DNA of 64,000 nt from Actinomyces sp. oral taxon 171 str. F0337 (lineage in GTDB: Bacteria; Actinomycetota; Actinomycetes; Actinomycetales; Actinomycetaceae): NCBI RefSeq assembly GCF_005696555.1, contig NZ_CP040005.1:62001-126000 (forward strand), written 5' to 3'. This document shows positions 58,313-64,000 of the stretch, piece by piece. The translations under genes and the position numbers were made by a program. Within the stretch, counting starts at the first letter, position 1, and each line of letters starts with the position of its first letter. The notes beneath the pieces are model-generated. The model worked only from the letters and a program-made list of their open reading frames with translations, made no database searches and was not told the DNA's origin.

Positions 58313-58366
58313 TGCCGGACCCGCCGGTGCGCCCTCAGTCGTCCAGGTGGGAGACGAGCTCGGCGG
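58313..58366. repeat. 3' end of purB, copy B (intact)
   Basis: Source copy of the direct repeat at 56363-56416; contains the functional purB stop codon. The two copies lie 1950 bases apart. Confidence 0.85.
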
Positions 58367-59789
58367 CCAGGCCCGTGTAGGTGGCGGGCGTCAGGGCCAG
58401 GAGGCGCGCCTCGACGTCGTCGGGCATGCCGAGCCCGGAGATGAACTCGCGCATCCCCTCGGGCGTGACCTTCTTGCCGCGGGTGAGCTCCTTGAGGCGC
58501 TCGTAGGGGTCGGCCATGCCGGTCGCCCCGGCGACGGATGCCGCCCGCATCGCCTGCTGGACGGGCTCGCCGAGCACCTCCCAGGTCGCCTCGAGGTCCT
58601 CCTCCAGGCGGGCGCGGTCGACGTCGAGCCCGGCCAGGCCCCGCCGGATGTTGTCCACGGCCAGCAGCGAGTGCCCCAGGGCCACGCCCACGTTGCGCTG
58701 CGTGGTGGAGTCGGTGAGGTCCCGCTGGAGGCGGGAGGTGACGAGTGTGGCGGCCAGCGTGTCCAGCAGCGAGCAGGAGATCTCCAGGTTGGCCTCGCCG
58801 TTCTCGAAGCGGATCGGGTTGACCTTGTGCGGCATGGTCGACGAGCCGGTGGAGCCCTGCGCGCTCAGGCGCTGGTGGAAGTAGCCCAGCGAGATGTAGG
58901 TCCACACGTCCGTGGCCAGGTTGTGGGCGATCCGGTTGAAGCGGGCGACGTCGGAGTAGAGCTCGGCCTGCCAGTCGTGGGACTCGATCTGCGTGGTCAG
59001 CGGGTTCCAGGTCAGGCCCAGGTGCTCCACGAAGCCGCGGCCCACGGCCTGCCAGTCGACGCCGGGCACGGAGACGACGTGCGCGCCGAAGGTGCCGGTG
59101 GCACCGTTGATCTTGCCCAGGTACTCGGATGCCTCGACGCGGCGCACCTGACGGCGCAGCCGGTGGGCCAGGACCGCCAGCTCCTTGCCGAGCGTCGTGG
59201 GGGTGGCCGGCTGGCCGTGAGTGCGCGCCAGCATGGCGGCGTCGGCGTGCTCGTGGGCCATGGCGGCCAGGTCCTCGACCAGCCCGCGGGCGGCCGGCAG
59301 CCACACCTGTTCGACGGCGCCCCGGATCGTCAGGGCGTAGGAGAGGTTGTTGATGTCCTCGCTGGTGCAGAAGATGTGGACGATCTCGCCGACCGTGGGC
59401 AGCACGGTGGAGCCACCGTCGGCGCCGACGACGCCGGGGGCCTGAGCGGCCGCGGCCAGGCGCCGCTTGAGGAGGTACTCGACGGCCTTGACGTCGTGGC
59501 GGGTCTCGGCCTCGATGGCGCCGAGCTCGGCGATCTCCTCGGCCCCGAAGTCCTCGACGACGCCGCGCAGGTAGGCCTTCTCGGAGTCACTCAGGCGGGG
59601 CGCTCCGGGCAGGACGCCGCCGTCGGTGAGGTGGATGAGCCACTCGACCTCGACCTGCAGGCGGGCCCGGTTGAGGGCGGCCTCGGAGAGGTGGTTGACC
59701 AGCGGTGCGGCGACGGCGCGGTAGCGGCCGTCCAGGGGGCCCAGTGCGATGGCGGGGGAGACGGTGGAGAGATCGACCATGCCGCTCAT
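58335..59789 (-). CDS. purB: Adenylosuccinate lyase
   Basis: 484-residue fumarase/aspartase-superfamily lyase catalysing two steps of purine synthesis (SAICAR and adenylosuccinate cleavage). The signature GSSTMPHKVNPIRFE contains the catalytic serine, and the active-site histidine is in RTHGQPATPTTLGKE. Length is normal. The 3' end is intact despite the adjacent repeat. Its original upstream neighbour was probably the small membrane-protein gene now separated by the DUF3800 cassette. Confidence 0.96.
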   Translation of the reverse strand: MSGMVDLSTVSPAIALGPLDGRYRAVAAPLVNHLSEAALNRARLQVEVEWLIHLTDGGVLPGAPRLSDSEKAYLRGVVEDFGAEEIAELGAIEAETRHDVKAVEYLLKRRLAAAAQAPGVVGADGGSTVLPTVGEIVHIFCTSEDINNLSYALTIRGAVEQVWLPAARGLVEDLAAMAHEHADAAMLARTHGQPATPTTLGKELAVLAHRLRRQVRRVEASEYLGKINGATGTFGAHVVSVPGVDWQAVGRGFVEHLGLTWNPLTTQIESHDWQAELYSDVARFNRIAHNLATDVWTYISLGYFHQRLSAQGSTGSSTMPHKVNPIRFENGEANLEISCSLLDTLAATLVTSRLQRDLTDSTTQRNVGVALGHSLLAVDNIRRGLAGLDVDRARLEEDLEATWEVLGEPVQQAMRAASVAGATGMADPYERLKELTRGKKVTPEGMREFISGLGMPDDVEARLLALTPATYTGLAAELVSHLDD

Positions 59790-59813
59790 TGTGGCAGGTT
59801 GCCGCCGATCTCT

Positions 59814-59852
59814 GCGAGGGGAGCCTCCGGGGTGGTGATGAAGACAGGATGC
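59814..59852. repeat. Duplicated 3' end of membrane-protein gene, copy A
   Basis: 39 bases match 60753-60791 at 37 positions, the first 32 being identical. The right-hand copy codes the end of the small membrane protein (VFITTPEAPLAE stop). The left-hand copy lies in the purB upstream region. Confidence 0.88.
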
Positions 59853-59927
59853 TCAGAGAGCGTGGAGAAGCCGTACCGACTTCCTTAAGATAGTCTTCTC
59901 TCGTTGCGATGCCAGAGGAGTCCCATC

Positions 59928-60680
59928 GTGGTCAGCACACATTATGGCGGTGAGGTGGAACTTCTTCGCAGTCATTACAAGGGGCTGCCCAACGATGAAA
60001 GCCTGGTCGCCTTCGTGGATGAGTCCTATCGCCTGCCCGGGGAGGCGAAGCCTGGTGAGTCGCCTTTCTACACAATGACGGCGGTGCTGCTGCGTCGGAA
60101 GGATCTACTCGGTACCCGTGAGGATCTCACGCGCATTGCTGACGGGGACTACTGGCACACTGTTGAGTTCGCTCAGCGCGCGGAAGGGCGAGACAAGATC
60201 GCCGACATGCTCGACTATCTGGCCAGCTACAAGGACACATGCGTTATCTCGGTGCACAGTTCTCTTGGAACGGAAGGTGACGCGAAAAGCATGCGCCAAG
60301 CGTGTTTGCACACGTTGGTGGTGGCGCTGGCTGGTTCGGGCCCTGATGAAGGTGTCACATGGTCGCCGGTGTCCATGTTCGTCCTCGAGAGGCAGCGTGC
60401 CATCAAGGACGCGGATCGAGACCTGTACACGATCAAGCAGGCGCGTAGGCGCGGGCTTGTGCCTCGTCATACTATTGTGAAGCACGTGTCGCCAGCGATC
60501 GAGCACCTATTGTGGCTTCCGGACATGGTCTCCCATACCTATCGTCGCTACATCACACACGGCGACCAGCAGGTTCTTCGGCTCGATGATCAGACCGTCA
60601 CCTTGGAAGCTTCAGGAGGAACAAGCGACCCCCTGGGTGCCGCAGCATATCACCAGGGGGTAAGCTCGCAGTTCCCGTAG
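59928..60680 (+). CDS. DUF3800-like protein
   Basis: 250-residue protein. Near the start it has LVAFVDES, the acidic motif of DUF3800 domains (predicted RNase H-like fold); YWHTVEF and a late HLLWLPDMVSHTYRR fit the pattern of the family, which is common in mobile and defence regions. GTG 59928 is preceded by AGAGGAG. GC content is lower than neighbours. It lies between two copies of a neighbour gene's 3' end, so it entered as a cassette. Function unknown. Confidence 0.7.
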   Translation: MVSTHYGGEVELLRSHYKGLPNDESLVAFVDESYRLPGEAKPGESPFYTMTAVLLRRKDLLGTREDLTRIADGDYWHTVEFAQRAEGRDKIADMLDYLASYKDTCVISVHSSLGTEGDAKSMRQACLHTLVVALAGSGPDEGVTWSPVSMFVLERQRAIKDADRDLYTIKQARRRGLVPRHTIVKHVSPAIEHLLWLPDMVSHTYRRYITHGDQQVLRLDDQTVTLEASGGTSDPLGAAAYHQGVSSQFP

Positions 60681-60745
60681 GAAGTGCGGAGTCTTTGCTC
60701 ACTACAATTTATACCCGTAGGCGCTGTCGTGCGCAAGACCTGGGC

Positions 60746-61135
60746 CTATTCGGCGAGGGGAGCCTCCGGGGTGGTGATGAAGACGGGCTGCGGGGCGGGC
60801 TTGCGCTGGCGGTAGGCGTTGACGACGACGTAGAGCAGGATCCCGGCCGCCGGCAGATTGACGGCGGCGACGGCGTCGTGGTTGTAGAGGCCGTGGCCGA
60901 GCAGGGCGATCGCCAGTCCGAGGCCGATGGCGCTCAGTACCGGGATCGGTGGCCCGGGGATGGGGCGGGCCGGCTCAGCCTGCTGCACGTGCTGGGCCTG
61001 GAGCATGATGAGGCTGACCGTCAGCAGGCTCAAAGGCGTCAGGAGGGAGGTCTCCCAGCCGAAGAAGGCGCTGCCGAAGGTGAGGACCAGAACGGTGGTG
61101 GCAAGAGTGGAGACGAGAGGAGGGAGGAGTCGCAT
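60746..61135 (-). CDS. Small membrane protein, paralogue 1
   Basis: 129-residue protein with about four transmembrane helices (LVSTLATTVLVLTFGSAFFG, LLTPLSLLTVSLIMLQ, PVLSAIGLGLAIALLG, AAVNLPAAGILLYVVV). ATG 61135 (MRLLPPL) was chosen: GAGG precedes it and the paralogue starts MRLIKL. Function unknown. It probably preceded purB before the DUF3800 insertion. The 61136-61383 gap to the right holds a small CCGTCA/TGACGG hairpin and no clear gene. Confidence 0.78.
   Translation of the reverse strand: MRLLPPLVSTLATTVLVLTFGSAFFGWETSLLTPLSLLTVSLIMLQAQHVQQAEPARPIPGPPIPVLSAIGLGLAIALLGHGLYNHDAVAAVNLPAAGILLYVVVNAYRQRKPAPQPVFITTPEAPLAE
60753..60791. repeat. 3' end of membrane-protein gene, copy B (intact)
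   Basis: Source copy of the repeat at 59814-59852; the gene's stop is at 60746-60748. The copies are 939 bases apart. Confidence 0.88.
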
Positions 61136-61383
61136 ACTAGTGACCTCGTGGGCGGATATCATGGGGAGTGGTACGACCAGGCAAAATCCTGCCGGATTCT
61201 TGTGGTGTTTTCAACAAGTGGCCCGTCATCGTTGACGGGGAGCACTACCCGGTTGCCGTCAACCTACACGGCAGGTCGGTCCCGCATCCCTAAAATTGGC
61301 TCTGACCAGCGAAAATGCAATGGCTCTGTGATGCCATAGGTGCTGTGCCGCCCAGAGATCACGAGCCCGTGGAGGGAGTGTGG

Positions 61384-61809
61384 ATGTCGACGAGACCGGC
61401 GGTCAGACGGCTGGTGGGGGAAGACCTGGCCAGTGAGCAGATGCTGGTCCTTATGCGCGAGGCCGCGGGACTGCCCGACGCCGAGCTACGTAGGATCCTC
61501 ACCGAGGAGCTGGCTGTCGTGGAGGTTGTGGGCACGGGTCCGCAGGGTGCGCCCACCTCTGTGGCCGCCTACGTGTCTCGACCCGATGGCGTCGTGCTGG
61601 AGTACATTGCCGTGGCTCCGGGGCTACGTGGCGACGGAATCGGGCGGGCGCTCGTTGATGCTCTTGTCAGTGTGTCTGGGCAGGTTGTCGCCGAGACCGA
61701 CGATGACGCCGTCGGCTTCTATCGGGCGCTCGATTTCGACATCGGCCCTGCGCCATCGGACCCGCGCTGGCCGGGGCGCCGCCGCTACCGCTGTGTGCGG
61801 CGGCGCTGA
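61384..61809 (+). CDS. GNAT-family N-acetyltransferase
   Basis: 141-residue single-domain GNAT. The acetyl-CoA binding motif is VAPGLRGDGIGRALVDAL, and the later VAETDDDAVGFYRALDFDI is the typical beta6-alpha4 end. It transfers an acetyl group to an unknown amine. ATG 61384 is chosen with GGAGGGAGTG upstream. It lies in the accessory segment; no partner gene is evident, though the HTH/HEPN remnant follows. Confidence 0.85.
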   Translation: MSTRPAVRRLVGEDLASEQMLVLMREAAGLPDAELRRILTEELAVVEVVGTGPQGAPTSVAAYVSRPDGVVLEYIAVAPGLRGDGIGRALVDALVSVSGQVVAETDDDAVGFYRALDFDIGPAPSDPRWPGRRRYRCVRRR

Positions 61810-61984
61810 TTCCGAACGGCGCATGTCGGGGACTGCGTCTTGCCCCGAGGACGTCCTTCTCCCCCGAACGACGTGGCTCCGCCTCCAGTCGTCTGGGGGC
61901 CAGCGCAGTCCTCGGGGCGAAAGTACGTTCTCGACCGACGTCGTCGCAGGGCCCGAGCGGCTGGTTGTGCCATATGCTGACCTC

Positions 61985-62161
61985 ATGGGTCGCTTCCGTA
62001 CTGATGACGCACCGGCACTCATTCGTGCTGCGCGTCTGGATGCAGGGCTCTCACGGGTTCACTTGGCCCAGCGTGCAGGCTTGAGCGAGTCGGTCTTGAC
62101 GCAGGTGGAGTCCGGGGCGCGTGCGGTGTCCGACGAGCTGCTCGAGGCGGTGCCACTGTGA
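61985..62161 (+). CDS. Short XRE-type HTH protein, probable remnant
   Basis: 58-residue HTH_3 domain only: AARLDAGLSRVHLAQRAGLSE, then SVLTQVESGARAVS and a stop. A TATGCT -10 lies six bases before the ATG, predicting a leaderless start. The family usually continues with a nucleotidyltransferase (MNT) domain, which is absent. It overlaps the next gene by 4 bases (GTGA). Best read as the residue of an HTH-MNT antitoxin. Confidence 0.6.
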   Translation: MGRFRTDDAPALIRAARLDAGLSRVHLAQRAGLSESVLTQVESGARAVSDELLEAVPL

Positions 62162-62379
62162 ACGAGGATCGTCAACGGGCCCGCTTCACTCCACGTGCCA
62201 GGCAGAACGCATCAAGGCTCCATGATCGTGAGAATCTGGACGCCGAGCGTCGGGCCATTCGAACCACACGCAATATTGCGGCACACGCAGGCTATCGCTC
62301 GATGGATGACAGCCTTTTCTGGGTGGCAATCACTCGGCGTGTTCCCGAGATCCTGGACCGGATCCAAGCCGGCGGGTGA
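62158..62379 (+). CDS. HepT/HEPN-like fragment
   Basis: 73-residue protein whose second half, RTTRNIAAHAGYRSMDDSLF, carries RNxxxH (the HEPN RX4-6H motif) and ends VAITRRVPEILDRI, as in DUF86/HepT toxins. The expected N-terminal two helices are missing, so it is a truncated toxin, probably non-functional. It is translationally coupled to the HTH remnant before it. Confidence 0.55.
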   Translation: MNEDRQRARFTPRARQNASRLHDRENLDAERRAIRTTRNIAAHAGYRSMDDSLFWVAITRRVPEILDRIQAGG

Positions 62380-62385
62380 CGTGCC

Positions 62386-62757
62386 CTATCGGGCTGAGGA
62401 CGTGCTCGTGGTGACCTCACGGGCCTGCCACTCCCTCAGGCTGCGTACCAGGACGTAGCCCAGCAGGCCCACTGCGGGCAGGGTGAGGAGTACGACGAGG
62501 TCGGACCGGTAGAGGCCCTGCGCGAGAATGAGCGTTGAGATGATGAGCCCGATAGCTCCCAGCATCCGGATTCCTGCCGGCGGCAGGTTTTGCTTGCCTG
62601 GATCCGAGTTCTGGGCTCGCAGCAGGAGAAGGCCGAGCAGGAGCATGCACAGTGATGAGTTGAGGCGGCTGAGCTGCCACCCGAACAGCATGCTCCCGAT
62701 TGAGGTGGTCAGGACGGTGAGGGCGAGGACGAAGATGGCGAGCTTGATGAGTCGCAT
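62386..62757 (-). CDS. Small membrane protein, paralogue 2
   Basis: 123-residue protein similar in plan to the one at 60746-61135: start MRLIKLAIFV, FGWQLSRLNSS (compare FFGWETSLLTP), a PxxxxRMLGAIGL segment and a C-terminal helix then REWQAREV. Four transmembrane helices. ATG 62757 was chosen to match the paralogue. It converges with the HEPN fragment with a 6-base gap. Function unknown. Confidence 0.75.
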   Translation of the reverse strand: MRLIKLAIFVLALTVLTTSIGSMLFGWQLSRLNSSLCMLLLGLLLLRAQNSDPGKQNLPPAGIRMLGAIGLIISTLILAQGLYRSDLVVLLTLPAVGLLGYVLVRSLREWQAREVTTSTSSAR

Positions 62758-62837
62758 GGAGAGCACCTCGGTGAACATGTCGCGTTGATGAACGGCTCCA
62801 GGGTACATTCGCCCCCTTGCCCGGTGCTACCTTGGGG

Positions 62838-63596
62838 TTAGTTTTCGGAGGCCACGCCCATGGCTCGGCCGCGGATCCAGTAGGCCTGGTGCTGGATGCT
62901 GCGCCGGCTCATGCCGGAGGCGATCAGGTGGCGCCGCACCGCCTTGGTGGCGCTGCTCTCCAGCGCGATCCAGACCCACTCCAGTGCCAGGTCCCCGGTG
63001 TCCGCCCACAAGGTGCGGTCGACGGCGGCCAGCAGCTTCTCCTCGGAGACCTCGGGGTCCACACGGATGAGCCGATGGTCGCGCGCGGCCAGGGGCAGGA
63101 AGCCGTCCTCGGGCGCCAGCATGACGACGGTGGCCCGGTTGCTCGCCGGGGAGGCGGCGACGGCGTCGGCGAGTGCGGGCGCGGAGGCCCTGTCGCCCAC
63201 CAGCAGCATCCGGTCGCCGGGAGACGGCAGACGGTAGCTGGTGCCGCCCATGAGCTGGACGGACACGGTGGCTCCCGGCTTGACCCGCTTCGCCCACCGT
63301 GACGCGGGGCCGCTGGGCTCATGGTGCAGGACCAGGATGATGGCGGTGGCGTGCGCGCGGTTGATGCGGGTAAGGGTGTAGGCGCGCTGGTGCTGGCGGC
63401 CCCCCTGCTGGATCCACATCCGCACCCAGGTGGTGGGTGGCAGGATGGCGGTGTCGGCGCCCAGCAGGCTCGGGCAGTGGACGGTCAGCTCCGTGTAGGG
63501 CGCCAGCTCGCGCACCCCGGTGACCGTGAGCTTGTGCTCCGGCACGCGCAGTGCCTTGAGCACTGTGCCTTGGAATCCCCTCCCGCCACGTGCCAT
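62838..63596 (-). CDS. Siderophore-interacting protein (ferric reductase type)
   Basis: 252-residue FAD-dependent SIP family protein. The FAD site is RAYTLTRIN, with LVLHHEPSGPASRWAKRVKPG as the second family motif, and the NAD(P)H region holds LLVGDRASAPA. It reduces iron in internalised siderophores. A candidate iron box lies 41 bases upstream. It stands alone; no siderophore transporter is adjacent. ATG 63596 is the only start before the conserved part. Confidence 0.88.
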   Translation of the reverse strand: MARGGRGFQGTVLKALRVPEHKLTVTGVRELAPYTELTVHCPSLLGADTAILPPTTWVRMWIQQGGRQHQRAYTLTRINRAHATAIILVLHHEPSGPASRWAKRVKPGATVSVQLMGGTSYRLPSPGDRMLLVGDRASAPALADAVAASPASNRATVVMLAPEDGFLPLAARDHRLIRVDPEVSEEKLLAAVDRTLWADTGDLALEWVWIALESSATKAVRRHLIASGMSRRSIQHQAYWIRGRAMGVASEN

Positions 63597-63636
63597 CTGC
63601 GTGCCCGCCTCCCGGTCGTCTGATCTCGCGTGATCT

Positions 63637-63655
63637 CACGCTAAGGCGAACCATA
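63637..63655. promoter_or_regulatory. Iron-box candidate upstream of SIP gene
   Basis: On the minus strand, TATGGTTCGCCTTAGCGTG keeps GGTT-GCCT-A of the DtxR consensus (11 of 19 positions). Weaker than the efeU box. Confidence 0.5.
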
Positions 63656-63808
63656 ACCGGAATGGATGTGGGATTCCTTAGGGACCCCTGCTGACAACAG
63701 GGGAGAAAATGCCGAAAGAACTCCAGAGACGTCCGGGGACGTCGGAGGCGGTGAGGCCGACGTGCCGGGGTGCCGGCGCCGGAGAACCAGCACCGATGCT
63801 CGGGATAC

Positions 63809-64000
63809 TCAGGCCATCGGGTCCCAGCTGGGCAGTATGACGGGCTCGGTCTCCAGGGCGGCGCGGACCTCTTCCGGCAGGCGGCTCGCGCGCACGACGA
63901 CCTCGAAGACGTACTCGTCGAACCAGGAGTCGCTCATCGTGTGAAAGCCCTTGTCCCCGAGCTTGTCACCCCAGGAGTTCTCCACCCGCCAGCGCCGTGG
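63809..64000 (-). CDS. pepC: C1B aminopeptidase C/bleomycin hydrolase, C-terminus
   Basis: The last 63 residues of a cysteine aminopeptidase, cut by the window edge. RWRVENSWGDKLGDKG contains the catalytic Asn (ENSWG) of papain-like bleomycin hydrolases, followed by MSDSWFDEYVFEVVVRAS, as at the family C-terminus. The enzyme is cytoplasmic and removes N-terminal residues from peptides. Only the 3' end is visible. Confidence 0.85.
   Translation of the reverse strand, partial: PRRWRVENSWGDKLGDKGFHTMSDSWFDEYVFEVVVRASRLPEEVRAALETEPVILPSWDPMA

Noticed and set aside
61163..61290. Gene remnant reading PVIVDGEHYPVAVNLHG on the plus strand
   Set aside because: Looks protein-like but has no start with a ribosome site and no family I can name; too weak to list.

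Overview
High GC content, a strongly biased codon usage, and the gene families present (efeUOB, DyP-type EfeB, WYL regulators, LAP/thiopeptide-type RiPP enzymes, class Ib NrdF) point to a member of the Actinomycetota. Overall gene content is most like an oral or animal-associated Actinomyces. This assignment is inference from protein style; no rRNA is present in the window.

Layout. 1-9.9 kb: a terminator, two tandem Tat/lipoprotein paralogues, a TetR-controlled ABC-2 transporter, a stand-alone nrdF, a small lipoprotein and an LssY_C membrane protein. 8.9-14.9 kb: a lactose-type locus (LacI regulator, GH2 beta-galactosidase, GPH sugar symporter). 15.1-19.1 kb: the efeUOB ferrous/ferric iron uptake operon behind a DtxR-type iron box. 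19.1-24.8 kb: an MFS exporter divergent from its TetR regulator with two operators, an M20 amidohydrolase, a lipid kinase and OxyR. 25.3-30.9 kb: serS, a HAD phosphatase, an orphan solute-binding lipoprotein and an AGE-family sugar isomerase. 31.0-35.7 kb: tRNA-Ser(UGA), a small accessory segment (coiled-coil protein, VOC protein, WYL regulator), tRNA-Ser(GCU), a Pro/Gln/Ala-rich membrane protein and tRNA-Arg(ACG). 35.8-38.9 kb: a methionine/cysteine PLP-enzyme pair (patB-metB) preceded by an apparently leaderless Met-rich leader peptide. 39-44.8 kb: a Tat-exported esterase, then the copper module copA-copZ-csoR with two CsoR-type operators, and an LRV-like protein.

44.8-56.1 kb is the most notable region: a compact biosynthetic cluster for a ribosomally made, azole- and dehydroamino-acid-containing peptide. 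It has an orphan LuxR response regulator, a YcaO cyclodehydratase, two E1-like/leader-binding proteins (one fused to a SagB-like oxidoreductase domain), a second SagB-like oxidoreductase, a 67-residue precursor whose core is built of 9-residue Ala/Ser/Cys repeats, an RRE-like/M50 protease fusion, and a split LanB (glutamylation plus elimination). Only one SpaB_C-type protein is present, so a goadsporin-like linear product seems more likely than a pyridine-containing thiopeptide.

56.1-62.8 kb is an accessory region. An AlbA_2/ATPase-domain gene and a DUF3800-like gene are each bracketed by direct repeats of the 3' end of the neighbouring gene (purB and a small membrane-protein gene). A GNAT, a decayed HTH/HEPN remnant and a paralogous small membrane protein follow. 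The window ends with a siderophore-interacting protein and the C-terminus of a bleomycin-hydrolase-type aminopeptidase.
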